A stretch of 52,791 bases of DNA. Origin: Lachnospiraceae bacterium (GTDB lineage Bacteria > Bacillota > Clostridia > Lachnospirales > Lachnospiraceae). Under the pieces are notes generated by a model. It saw nothing but the letters and a program-made list of their open reading frames with translations. It searched no databases and was not told the DNA's origin. Each line of letters starts with the position of its first letter. The first letter of the stretch is position 1. The position numbers and the translations under genes were made by a program. This document shows positions 10,001 through 18,670 of the stretch, in pieces. The stretch covers positions 1-52,791 of the forward strand of contig JAGCVT010000078.1 in the NCBI GenBank assembly GCA_017962225.1, written 5' to 3'.

Positions 10001-11608
10001 ATGAAATGTCCTAACTGCGGTTCACACTTGGAGGATGGAAATCTTTTCTGCGAAGTGTGCGGTGAAGAAATTAATATAGTTCCCGAATACGATCCCGATG
10101 TAGATCTCTCCGTTGATATTGACGGTGTTTTTGACCATACAAAAGAAATCGATGTGGTTGAAGTTAAAAAACAGAAGAAGGTTCCAAAATCAAGGAGCGA
10201 ATACTACGAGAAAAACAAGCATGTTTCCAGAGAACAGGTTATCGATTCCGTAGATGACTGGGATGAGGAAGATCCTAACGAAGTAGGTGCTATCAAGGAT
10301 TTGATTCTTTCCGTGGTTGATTTCTGGAACAGAAACATTTTAACAAAAATTGTTTTGCTTTTTGTCGTTCTTTTGTTTATCGGAGCCATATTCGGCTGCA
10401 TTTTTATGGTAAGAAAGATTATCGACAGACAGTCCATCGATTATCTTATCGAGCAGGCAGAAACTTCTTACAGAAACAAAGATTACGAAACTGCAATCGA
10501 CTATTATGAAAAAGCAATAGAAAAAGATCCTAACAATACCGAGATAAAATTTGCTGTTTCAAACTGTTATTTATATGACGGTCAGGACAATAACGCAATC
10601 TTTATCCTAAAAGAAATAGCAAACGAAAATCCCGATCTTGCCACGGATACTTACGAGAGAATATTTAATATTTATTATGATAATCAGGACTGGAAAGGCA
10701 TAAACGACCTTCTTTTATCATGTAATGACAGTGAAATTGTTACAAAGTTCCAGGAATATCTTTGCAAAAAGCCCGAGTTTTCATATAAAGAAGGCGAATA
10801 CGACGAAACTCTTTATCTTGAACTCTTAAGTGCGATAAACGGTTTTGTTTATTATACAATGGACGGTTCGGAACCTGATGAAAATTCACTTCTTTATACC
10901 GAACCGATTTATCTTGAATCCGGCGAATATGACATTAAAGCAATATTTGTTAATGAATACGGTGTAATAAGTGAAATGAATGAGGCAAAATACAATATTA
11001 AGGTTAAAATACCTCTTGCACCTCAGGTTTCAATCGAATCAGGTTCGTATAACGTTCCTATTCTTATCAAAGTCGATTCCGATATTGACTGCGAAACATA
11101 TTATGTATGCTACAGAGCAAGCGTTAAAGAGGAAGAAAGAGTTGATCCCGATATGTATGCGACTCTTTACGAATATCCTCTGATAATGCCTATGGGACCT
11201 TCGGAATTCAGATTTATTTCCTATAATGAAGAAGGAATCCCCAGCACTATTATTACGAGAAAATACAATGTTAAAATCGATGACGCGACGGTGTCATGGG
11301 CAGATGCTGCAAATATTGCAACTGTTTACAGATATTCTCTTGGAGGCCTGGTTGATACAGACGGTAAGGCCACAACTGCTCAGGGTAAATTCGAATACAT
11401 CATTGAAGATGCCGTTAATATCAAAGGTACCATTTATTACGTAATTAACGAGTATTATGTTGATACCGCAAACGATGATTTAAGATCGTTAACCGGACTC
11501 AGATTTGCGGTTAACGTTAACGACCCCAATGATTACGGAACGCTGGAAATAAATGCTAAAGGCGATTATTACATTATAAAAGAAAGAAGTGTGAACCTCG
11601 AGTACTAA
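10001..11608 (+). CDS. Zinc-ribbon, single-span membrane protein with TPR and chitobiase-type C-terminal repeat
   Basis: I do not recognise a named gene. The 535 residues show a clear domain order: an N-terminal zinc ribbon (C3, C6, C17, C20); a charged linker; one membrane span at about 115-138; TPR helices at about 148-212 (the repeat around DYETAIDYYEKAIEKDPN is canonical); then, at about 258-333, a CHB_HEX_C-like beta module with the signature YYTMDGSEP; and a second beta-rich region to the end. The ribbon would be cytoplasmic and the TPR and beta modules outside the cell. The start at 10001 has AAGGAAG. It sits between folD and nfnA, and a second zinc-ribbon membrane protein lies just after nfnB. 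An envelope-sensing or scaffold role is inference. Confidence 0.85.
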   Translation: MKCPNCGSHLEDGNLFCEVCGEEINIVPEYDPDVDLSVDIDGVFDHTKEIDVVEVKKQKKVPKSRSEYYEKNKHVSREQVIDSVDDWDEEDPNEVGAIKDLILSVVDFWNRNILTKIVLLFVVLLFIGAIFGCIFMVRKIIDRQSIDYLIEQAETSYRNKDYETAIDYYEKAIEKDPNNTEIKFAVSNCYLYDGQDNNAIFILKEIANENPDLATDTYERIFNIYYDNQDWKGINDLLLSCNDSEIVTKFQEYLCKKPEFSYKEGEYDETLYLELLSAINGFVYYTMDGSEPDENSLLYTEPIYLESGEYDIKAIFVNEYGVISEMNEAKYNIKVKIPLAPQVSIESGSYNVPILIKVDSDIDCETYYVCYRASVKEEERVDPDMYATLYEYPLIMPMGPSEFRFISYNEEGIPSTIITRKYNVKIDDATVSWADAANIATVYRYSLGGLVDTDGKATTAQGKFEYIIEDAVNIKGTIYYVINEYYVDTANDDLRSLTGLRFAVNVNDPNDYGTLEINAKGDYYIIKERSVNLEY

Positions 11609-11634
11609 GGTTTACGGAAAGGAAAGGAAAAGTA

Positions 11635-12525
11635 ATGTACAGTATTTTAGAAGCCAAGGAACTTGTGGCAGATTCCATATATGAATTTGTCGTAAAAGCT
11701 CCGAACGTAGCGGCAAATTGCGAACCCGGTCAGTTCGTAATCGTAAGAACCGATGAGGATTCAGAACGTATTCCTCTTACCATCTGCGATTATGACAGAG
11801 AGAAAGAAACTATCACCATAGTTGTTCAGGTTATCGGTGCATCCACATTTAAGATGAAAAGTCTTAAAACAGGAGATGCTTTCAGCGATTTCGTAGGACC
11901 TTTGGGAAGACCTTCGGAATTAATCGATACTCCGATTGATGAATTAAAGCAGAAAAAGATTCTTTTTGTTGCAGGCGGTCTGGGAACTGCTCCCGTATAT
12001 CCTCAGGTAAAATGGCTTCATGAGCACGGTGTTGATGCTGACGTTATCGTTGGTGCCAAGACAAAAGATCTTCTTATCATGGAAGAAGAAATGGAAGCCG
12101 TTGCAGGTACTTTATACATTACTACAGACGACGGAAGCTATAAGAGACAGGGTATGGTTACCAAGGTAATTGAAGACCTTTATGCTGAAGGAAAGAAATA
12201 CGATCTCTGCATCACAATCGGTCCCATGATTATGATGAAATTCGTATGTCTCTTAACCAAGAAACTTGAACTTAAAACTATCGTTTCCATGAACCCTATC
12301 ATGGTAGACGGTACAGGTATGTGCGGCGCCTGCAGGCTTACGGTCGGCGACAGCGTTAAATTTGCATGTGTTGACGGTCCTGAATTTGACGGACATCTTG
12401 TAAACTTCGATGAAGCAATGAAGAGAACACAGATTTACAAGACTGCTGAAGGCAGAGCATATCTTAAAGCGAAAGAAGGCGATACGCACCACGGAGGATG
12501 CGGTCATTGCGGAGGTGATAAATAA
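11635..12525 (+). CDS. nfnA: NADH-dependent reduced ferredoxin:NADP oxidoreductase, small subunit
   Basis: NfnA is the FAD and [2Fe-2S] subunit of the electron-bifurcating transhydrogenase that couples NADH and reduced ferredoxin to NADPH formation. The 296-residue protein shows the ferredoxin-reductase-type FAD fold (RIPLTICDYD), the NAD-binding AGGLGTAPVYP segment, and an iron-sulfur motif C-G-A-C plus a third Cys in FACVDGPEF. A short Gly/His/Cys tail (HHGGCGHCGG) ends the chain. The stop overlaps the nfnB start by one base (TAATG). Similar proteins are often annotated as dihydroorotate dehydrogenase electron-transfer subunit, but the partner here identifies Nfn. Confidence 0.92.
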   Translation: MYSILEAKELVADSIYEFVVKAPNVAANCEPGQFVIVRTDEDSERIPLTICDYDREKETITIVVQVIGASTFKMKSLKTGDAFSDFVGPLGRPSELIDTPIDELKQKKILFVAGGLGTAPVYPQVKWLHEHGVDADVIVGAKTKDLLIMEEEMEAVAGTLYITTDDGSYKRQGMVTKVIEDLYAEGKKYDLCITIGPMIMMKFVCLLTKKLELKTIVSMNPIMVDGTGMCGACRLTVGDSVKFACVDGPEFDGHLVNFDEAMKRTQIYKTAEGRAYLKAKEGDTHHGGCGHCGGDK

Positions 12526-13913
12526 TGGACGTATTAAAGAAAGTTCCCATAAGAGAGCAGGATCCCAAGGTAAGAGCTACCAATTTTGAGGAAGTCTGCC
12601 TCGGTTACAATAAAGAAGAAGCAATGGAAGAAGCATCCAGATGTCTTAATTGTAAGAACGCACAGTGCGTAAAAGGATGCCCCGTATCCATTTCCATCCC
12701 TGACTTCATAAAAGAAGTAAAAGAAGGCAATTTTAAAGAAGCTTATGATGTTATTTCACAGTCATCATCACTTCCCGCTGTCTGCGGACGTGTTTGCCCT
12801 CAGGAAAGCCAGTGTGAAGGCAAGTGTATCAGAGGTATTAAGGGAGAACCCGTATCTATCGGTAAACTTGAGCGTTTCGTGGCTGACTGGGCTTTTGAAA
12901 ACGGAGTTAAGCCTTCTGTTAACGCAGAAAAGAAGAATAAAAAAGTTGCAGTTATCGGTTCAGGCCCTTCAGGTTTATCATGTGCAGGTGACCTTGCCAA
13001 GATGGGCTATGACGTAACAGTTTTCGAAGCTTTGCATGAACTCGGAGGAGTACTTGTATATGGTATTCCCGAATTCAGACTTCCCAAAGAGAAGGTTGTA
13101 AAGAAAGAAATCGAAAACGTAAAAGCTTTAGGCGTTAAATTCGAGAAAAATACAATTATCGGCAAATCTTTTACGATTGATGAACTTATCGACAAGTACG
13201 GATTTGAAGCTGTATTTATCGGTTCCGGCGCAGGACTTCCCAAGTTCATGGGAATTCCGGGAGAGAACGCAAACGGTGTATTCTCTGCTAACGAATATCT
13301 TACACGTTCTAACCTTATGAAGGCTTTCAAAGAGTCTGACACACCCATTATGATCGGTAAGAAGGTTGTTGTGGTTGGCGGCGGAAACGTAGCCATGGAT
13401 GCTGCAAGAACAGCTTTAAGACTTGGAAGCGAAGTTCATATCGTTTACAGAAGAAGTGAGGAAGAACTTCCCGCCAGAGTGGAAGAAGTTCATCACGCAA
13501 AAGAAGAAGGAATTATCTTCAATCTTATTACAAATCCCGTTGAAATTTTATCCGATGAAAACGGATGGGTTTCAGGTATTAAATGTATTAAAATGGAACT
13601 TGGCGAGCCTGACGAGAGCGGAAGAAGAAGCCCTGTTGAAATTTCCGGTTCCGAATTTGAAATTGAATGTGATGCAGTAATCATGTCACTCGGTACATCA
13701 CCCAATCCGCTTATTTCATCAACCACCAAGGGTCTTGAAATCAACAGAAGAAAATGTATCGTTGTTAAGGAAGAAAACGGTGAGACTTCAAAAGACGGCG
13801 TTTTCGCAGGCGGTGATGCGGTTACGGGTGCTGCTACGGTTATTCTTGCAATGGGTGCAGGAAGAACTGCAGCTAAGGGAATTGATGAGTATCTTACAGC
13901 GAAAGGAAACTAA
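12525..13913 (+). CDS. nfnB: NADH-dependent reduced ferredoxin:NADP oxidoreductase, large subunit (GltD-like)
   Basis: NfnB carries two [4Fe-4S] clusters, an FAD and the NADP site of the Nfn complex. In its 462 residues the N-terminal cysteine clusters are plain (CLNCKNAQCVKGCP and CGRVCPQESQCEGKC). They are followed by the FAD motif VIGSGPSGLSC and the NADPH motif VVVGGGNVAMDAARTALRLG. Such proteins are routinely annotated as the glutamate synthase small chain, GltD. No glutamate synthase large subunit is present, and the direct overlap with nfnA favours Nfn. The complex is soluble and cytoplasmic, linking ferredoxin reduction in fermentation to biosynthetic NADPH. Confidence 0.92.
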   Translation: MDVLKKVPIREQDPKVRATNFEEVCLGYNKEEAMEEASRCLNCKNAQCVKGCPVSISIPDFIKEVKEGNFKEAYDVISQSSSLPAVCGRVCPQESQCEGKCIRGIKGEPVSIGKLERFVADWAFENGVKPSVNAEKKNKKVAVIGSGPSGLSCAGDLAKMGYDVTVFEALHELGGVLVYGIPEFRLPKEKVVKKEIENVKALGVKFEKNTIIGKSFTIDELIDKYGFEAVFIGSGAGLPKFMGIPGENANGVFSANEYLTRSNLMKAFKESDTPIMIGKKVVVVGGGNVAMDAARTALRLGSEVHIVYRRSEEELPARVEEVHHAKEEGIIFNLITNPVEILSDENGWVSGIKCIKMELGEPDESGRRSPVEISGSEFEIECDAVIMSLGTSPNPLISSTTKGLEINRRKCIVVKEENGETSKDGVFAGGDAVTGAATVILAMGAGRTAAKGIDEYLTAKGN

Positions 13914-13915
13914 AA

Positions 13916-14719
13916 ATGCCTTTTTGTCCTAAATGTAAAGCAGAATACAGAGAAGGTTTTGTAATGTGTGCGGACTGTAAAGTTCCGCTTGTTGAATCAC
14001 TTGAAGCAAAGCGTCCAGTAAAGGCTGACGACAAACCTGATTCATCAATTTTTATGAGTTTTGAGGATTATGCCAGACTGACCGAAGAAGATGAATTCGG
14101 TGCTGTTGAAACAGAAATCAATACAGATGCTTCACCTGAAGACTTAATGCAGGATGCATCATTTGTGGCTCAGGCTCAGAGACAGCCTTCTCCCGAAGAA
14201 GTTGAAAAAATCAGAGCAGAACTGATAAGACGCCAGATGGCAGAGAAGCAGGAAGCTGAATATGTGTCAAAAAAAGACAAAGCCGGGGAATATTTGTCAA
14301 CCGGTATAATGCTCATTGTAATGGGTGCTTTAGGATGCATATTTATAGCTCTTTTACTTGCAGGAGTTATTCCTTTCTTAAAGGTTCACGGGCTTGTATC
14401 CATCATTATTGATGTGATTATGTTCCTTTTCTTTGCAATGTTTGTTTACTTCGGTATTCATTCGCTTACAAGATATAAGGATTACAAAGTTAAAGCCGTT
14501 GATGAGAATAACGAAAACGCTGAGTTCGAAGAATGGTTTAAAAATACCATTACGATGAGTTTCATTGATTCAGACCTTGAGATTACGGACGACGAACAGA
14601 CTAATTTCTTTAAGAGAAATGCAAAGATTAAATATCTTATTTCTCAGAATTTCCCGTCTGTAAGCGAAAGCCTTGCGGATCTTATGATAGACAAATATTA
14701 CGGAGATATTTTTGAATGA
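13916..14719 (+). CDS. Zinc-ribbon protein with two membrane spans
   Basis: I do not recognise this gene. The 267-residue protein opens with a zinc ribbon (C4, C7, C18, C21; FCPKCKAEY and MCADCK). A soluble, glutamate-rich region of about 100 residues follows, then two membrane spans at about 128-153 and 158-181 and an acidic C-terminal domain of about 85 residues. It starts three bases after the nfnB stop and its own stop overlaps rlmH by ATGA, so it is translated within the same run. It shares the N-terminal ribbon plan, but not the rest, with the protein at 10001. No function can be assigned. Confidence 0.8.
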   Translation: MPFCPKCKAEYREGFVMCADCKVPLVESLEAKRPVKADDKPDSSIFMSFEDYARLTEEDEFGAVETEINTDASPEDLMQDASFVAQAQRQPSPEEVEKIRAELIRRQMAEKQEAEYVSKKDKAGEYLSTGIMLIVMGALGCIFIALLLAGVIPFLKVHGLVSIIIDVIMFLFFAMFVYFGIHSLTRYKDYKVKAVDENNENAEFEEWFKNTITMSFIDSDLEITDDEQTNFFKRNAKIKYLISQNFPSVSESLADLMIDKYYGDIFE

Positions 14720-15195
14720 ATGTTACCGTAATCTGTGTCGGTAAAATTAAAGAGAAATTTTTCAGGGAAGCCGTTTCGGAGTATTCAAAACGGCTTTCAA
14801 AATTTTGTAAATTGAACATTATCGAAGTTGACGATGAGGAAGCCGGACAGAATTTAAGCGAGGCTTCCGAGACTTTGGTAAAAGATAAAGAAGGAGAGAG
14901 AATTCTTAAGAAAATACCTTCATCCGCTTATGTAATCACGCTTGAAATCGAAGGAAAGAAATATGATTCTCTTTCTTTTTCAAAGAATATTGAAAAGCTC
15001 TGTATAAACGGTAACAGCAATATCTGTTTTATTATCGGAGGTTCTTTGGGCCTTTCGGATTCGATTAAAAAGATTTCAAATGAAAAGCTTTCCTTTTCCG
15101 ATATGACTTTCCCTCATCAGCTGATGAGAGTGGTTCTTTTAGAACAGATTTACAGAAGCTTTAAAATAATCAATAACGAGCCTTATCACAAATAA
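14716..15195 (+). CDS. rlmH: 23S rRNA (pseudouridine-1915-N3) methyltransferase RlmH
   Basis: RlmH is a small SPOUT (trefoil-knot) methyltransferase that acts on helix 69 of 23S rRNA in assembled ribosomes. The length of 159 residues is the family standard. The start MNVTVICVGKIKEKF, the AdoMet-binding IIGGSLGLSD loop and the C-terminal FPHQLMRVVLLEQIYR...YHK are diagnostic. The ATG overlaps the upstream stop by four bases. It is unrelated in function to rluD (42220), although RluD makes the pseudouridine that RlmH methylates, so both members of this modification pathway lie in the window. Confidence 0.96.
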   Translation: MNVTVICVGKIKEKFFREAVSEYSKRLSKFCKLNIIEVDDEEAGQNLSEASETLVKDKEGERILKKIPSSAYVITLEIEGKKYDSLSFSKNIEKLCINGNSNICFIIGGSLGLSDSIKKISNEKLSFSDMTFPHQLMRVVLLEQIYRSFKIINNEPYHK

Positions 15196-15212
15196 GGCAA
15201 AGGATAATATAA

Positions 15213-16874
15213 ATGTCTGACAAAAAGAAAATTGCCAAAGGAATAGTGGTTCAGGGTTCAATTCTTGCGATTGCCGGTATAATTTGCAGAATTATCGGTC
15301 TTGCCAGAAGAGTACCTCTGACAAATATTATCGGAGATACCGGAAACGGCTATTATGCAGCCGCATACGAGTTTTATTCGATAATTCTTATTCTTTCCTC
15401 ATATTCTCTGCCTGCGGCTGTAAGTAAACTTATTGCGCAGAGACAGACCAGAGGACAGTATAAGAAAATGCAGAAAGTGTTCCAGGGAGCATTGATTTTT
15501 GCTATTATATCCGGCGGTTTCTTCAGTTTAATTGTATTTATATTTGCTGATTTCTTTTCAACCACCATAATGGGTGAGGCTATGAGTACAATGGCTATGA
15601 GAGTTTTGGCTCCCACCATTTTTGTGGTTGCTTTAATGGCTGTATTCAGAGGATATTTCCAGGGCCTCGGAATCATGCATTTTACAGCTCTTTCACAGCT
15701 GCTTGAGCAGATAATTCTTGTTATCGTATCTTTATCGGCAGCCAAACTTTTATTTGGTGTAGGAACAAAATACGGCAATCTCATGATGAATGAGAATTAC
15801 GCATCAGCACTTGGTGCCGCTGGTGCAACTATCGGCTGCGGCGTCGGCGCACTGGCAGGGCTTCTTCTTATGATGTATTTTTATATGCATAATAAGAATG
15901 CCATTGAAAAAAGGATTATTGCCGATACTTCCAAGAACAGAGATACTTTCCTTGACGTGCTGATTTTAATCTTAAGAACTGCCGTTCCGATGATTCTCTG
16001 CTCTGTTATGTACAATATCTGCGGAGTAGTTGATCAGTCGGTGTTTAACCATCACATGATTAAAATCGGAGAGAGCGATGTAAAATCGTTTTACTGGGGA
16101 GTATATTCCGGAAAATTCAAACTTATGATTACGCTTCCGATAGCTCTTGCAAATGCCATGTGTTCGGCCATTATACCTTCACTTACCGGAAGTATTGAAA
16201 ATAAGGACTATGTGTCTGCCAGAAGCAAGATGGCGACTGTAATAAGAGTTACAATGATTATTTCAATCCCTGCGGCATTCGGACTTGCCATACTTGGCAA
16301 ACCAATAATTACAATGCTTTTTCACGGTGAAATCGATCTCGCGGCAATCATGCTTTTGTACGGTTCGATTAGCGTTATATTTTTCTCGCTTTCAACACTC
16401 GGAAACGGCATTTTGCAGGGCTTAAACAAATTAAAAACTCCTGTTTTAAACTCACTTATAGCGTTTGTTCTTCATTTCCTTGCACTTTTATTAATGCTTA
16501 AAGTGTTCAAGTGGGGAATTCATTCCGTGGTACTTGCTAATCTTATATTCGCGATTATTGTAAGTGCACTTAACCATTTTGCGATTTACAGAACCATCGC
16601 TTACAAGCAGGAGATTAAGCAGACTTTCCTGATCCCCTTGATTTCCGCTGTAATTATGGGCGTATTTACATTTCTATCCAATTTCCTTCTTGCAAAGGTA
16701 CTGGATTACAGAATCGCGTTGTTTATAGCAATGGGAGTTGCAGTGATTGTTTATTTCACGGCACTCATACTGCTAAAAGGCGTTAATGAATACGATTTAT
16801 CACTGATACCTTTCGGCTCAAAGATTTACGCCGTATTACTTAAACTCGGAATCTACAGGGATATTGATGAATAA
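15213..16874 (+). CDS. Polysaccharide/lipid flippase, SpoVB/MurJ-like (MATE-like fold)
   Basis: This 553-residue protein has about 14 hydrophobic spans and the N-terminal signature of the MVF/SpoVB group (GIICRIIGLARRVPLTNIIG). The family moves undecaprenyl-linked precursors such as lipid II across the membrane. SpoVB-type proteins are numerous in clostridia and not all are sporulation-specific, so I do not assign spoVB or murJ. The envelope genes nearby (GT2 and GT-C upstream, the mre cluster downstream) are consistent with a precursor flippase. The gap after rlmH is 17 bp. Confidence 0.85.
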   Translation: MSDKKKIAKGIVVQGSILAIAGIICRIIGLARRVPLTNIIGDTGNGYYAAAYEFYSIILILSSYSLPAAVSKLIAQRQTRGQYKKMQKVFQGALIFAIISGGFFSLIVFIFADFFSTTIMGEAMSTMAMRVLAPTIFVVALMAVFRGYFQGLGIMHFTALSQLLEQIILVIVSLSAAKLLFGVGTKYGNLMMNENYASALGAAGATIGCGVGALAGLLLMMYFYMHNKNAIEKRIIADTSKNRDTFLDVLILILRTAVPMILCSVMYNICGVVDQSVFNHHMIKIGESDVKSFYWGVYSGKFKLMITLPIALANAMCSAIIPSLTGSIENKDYVSARSKMATVIRVTMIISIPAAFGLAILGKPIITMLFHGEIDLAAIMLLYGSISVIFFSLSTLGNGILQGLNKLKTPVLNSLIAFVLHFLALLLMLKVFKWGIHSVVLANLIFAIIVSALNHFAIYRTIAYKQEIKQTFLIPLISAVIMGVFTFLSNFLLAKVLDYRIALFIAMGVAVIVYFTALILLKGVNEYDLSLIPFGSKIYAVLLKLGIYRDIDE

Positions 16875-16889
16875 TATTTAATATCGAAT

Positions 16890-18497
16890 ATGATAAAAAT
16901 AGATAATATTAAAATATCTGCAAAATCGAATATAAATATTAAAGAGTTTGTTTCAAAGCAGTTTGTTTTGAAGTCTGAAATTTATGATTTTGTAATATTA
17001 AAAAAATCCCTTGATGCAAGGGATAAAAACGATATTAAATATGTTTATTCCGTGGCTTTGAAAACGGATGAAAAGTCAGAAAAATATCTTTTAAGAAAGT
17101 ATAAAAACATTTCCGAATATGTTTCAAAACCATATGAAGCTCCTAAAAGAAATTCTGATTGCGAGTATGATATTGTTACAGTCGGAATGGGACCTGCGGG
17201 ATTATTTGCAGCACTTATTTTATCTGAAGCCGGATATAAGCCGGTAATTATAGATAAGGGTAAATGCGTTGAAGAAAGAACAAAGGATGTAGAAAACTTT
17301 TTTGAAGGCGGAAATCTCGATGTTTTTTCAAACGTTCAGTTTGGCGAAGGCGGAGCCGGAACATTTTCGGACGGCAAACTTAATACAGGCATTAAAGATC
17401 CTGCCGGCAGAAAAGAATATGTTTTAAATACATTTGTTAAATACGGCGCTTCTGAAAATATCCTTTATGATTCAAAACCTCATATCGGAACGGATGTACT
17501 CAGAAACGTAATAAAAAACATAAGAGAAGATCTGATTAAAAGAGGTGTTAAATTCTTATTTTCAAAAGAATTTATATCTTTAAATCAGTCTGAAGGAATC
17601 ATAAAAGAAATAACCGTAAAAGATGTTTATTCAAACGAAGAAAGCGTTCTTAAATGCGATAAATTAATTCTTGCAACAGGACATTCTTCAAGAAATACAT
17701 TTGAGTATTTAAAAGATAAACTTTCGATGGAAATCAAGCCTTTTGCAATGGGCTTTCGAGTAATCCACGAACAGTCTTTTATAGACAAAGCTCAGTACGG
17801 TTTTGATTTTGAAAATATATACGAAGGTCTTGAACCTTCACCCTATAAATTAACCCATCAGGGCAAAAATCGCGGTGTATATTCATTCTGCATGTGCCCC
17901 GGCGGATATGTTGTAAATGCCTCAAGCGAAGAAAACAGAATCTGCGTAAACGGAATGAGTGAGTTTAAGAGAGATTCCGGCTATGCCAACAGTGCAATCA
18001 TAGTCCAGATAAACAAAGAAGATCTTGATGATTCGGATGTTTTATCGGGTATGAAGATGCAGAGAGATATTGAGGAAAAAACCTTTAAAGCAGGTAACGG
18101 ATGTATTCCTTTAAGCGAATTAAAATCATTTTTTGAAGATATTAATTTTGAAAATGATATAGAGTTTGTAAATAACTGTATTAATCCTGATAAAGCAATA
18201 AAAGGTAAATATATTTTTACAGACATTACAGATATTTATCCGGATTTCCTCAATAAAGCATTCTGTGAAGCAATGCTTGATTATGATAATATAATTAAAG
18301 GTTTTGCAAGTGTAAATCCTTTACTTGCAGGCGCTGAAACCAGAAGCTCATCACCTGTAAAAATTTTAAGAAATGATACTTTTGAGAGCAATATAAAGGG
18401 TGTTTACCCATGTGGAGAAGGCGCAGGTTATGCAGGCGGAATTGTTTCTGCAGCAATAGATGGTATGAAGGTTGCTGAATCGATTATATTTAATTAA
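16890..18497 (+). CDS. FAD-dependent dehydrogenase of the COG2509 type
   Basis: The 535-residue flavoprotein has a small N-terminal domain of about 95 residues, then an FAD-binding GMGPAGLFAALILSEAG and the characteristic FGEGGAGTFSDGKLNTG sequence. The C-terminal FAD contact PCGEGAGYAGGIVSAA is intact. Substrate and physiological role of this widespread family are not established. No good ribosome-binding site precedes the ATG at 16890; only an AT-rich stretch separates it from the flippase gene. Codon use in the N-terminal third is very A/T-rich (many AAA and ATT). The stop codon is immediately followed by the structured RNA candidate. Confidence 0.88.
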   Translation: MIKIDNIKISAKSNINIKEFVSKQFVLKSEIYDFVILKKSLDARDKNDIKYVYSVALKTDEKSEKYLLRKYKNISEYVSKPYEAPKRNSDCEYDIVTVGMGPAGLFAALILSEAGYKPVIIDKGKCVEERTKDVENFFEGGNLDVFSNVQFGEGGAGTFSDGKLNTGIKDPAGRKEYVLNTFVKYGASENILYDSKPHIGTDVLRNVIKNIREDLIKRGVKFLFSKEFISLNQSEGIIKEITVKDVYSNEESVLKCDKLILATGHSSRNTFEYLKDKLSMEIKPFAMGFRVIHEQSFIDKAQYGFDFENIYEGLEPSPYKLTHQGKNRGVYSFCMCPGGYVVNASSEENRICVNGMSEFKRDSGYANSAIIVQINKEDLDDSDVLSGMKMQRDIEEKTFKAGNGCIPLSELKSFFEDINFENDIEFVNNCINPDKAIKGKYIFTDITDIYPDFLNKAFCEAMLDYDNIIKGFASVNPLLAGAETRSSSPVKILRNDTFESNIKGVYPCGEGAGYAGGIVSAAIDGMKVAESIIFN

Positions 18498-18647
18498 CCG
18501 AGGGGTGCCACGTGATGCTCGAGCGGGTAATTTTTGTCGCCGGTGCTTAATGAGACGAGCACATTGTGCGAAGTCGAATTTAGCATCCGTTGCGTACAAA
18601 AGATTAGCGGAAGCGTGCCCGCGGAGTATTACGTGGTCGCCGCTCGG
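18498..18647 (+). ncRNA. GC-rich structured RNA candidate upstream of proB
   Basis: The segment is 56% G+C by hand count (84 of 150) in an AT-rich neighbourhood and has no convincing reading frame. It folds into nested helices. The outer helix pairs 18498-18502 with 18643-18647, then 18508-18520 with 18624-18636 (13 pairs, two of them GU), then 18523-18527 with 18618-18622. The next helix pairs 18532-18540 with 18592-18601 (one bulge). A third pairs 18542-18547 with 18582-18587. The inner hairpin has 18554-18556 with 18573-18575 and 18559-18562 with 18666-type geometry closed at 18566-18569, with GA/GA-like purines between the two helices. The 3' end lies 23 bp before the proB start and no U-tract follows. 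The raiA-motif RNA family is the first known class I would test, but I cannot confirm it. Confidence 0.7.
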
Positions 18648-18670
18648 TCATAGAGAATATGGAGAAAATC

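Noticed and set aside
12525-13913. Glutamate synthase small subunit (GltD)
   Set aside because: No large subunit is present and the gene overlaps an FAD/[2Fe-2S] partner typical of NfnA. NfnB is the better name.
18498-18530. T-box-like sequence (AGGGGTGCCACG) upstream of proB
   Set aside because: A T-box needs this type of motif near the 3' end with a stem I and specifier loop before it. Here it is at the 5' end and the partner sequence does not match the T-box consensus.
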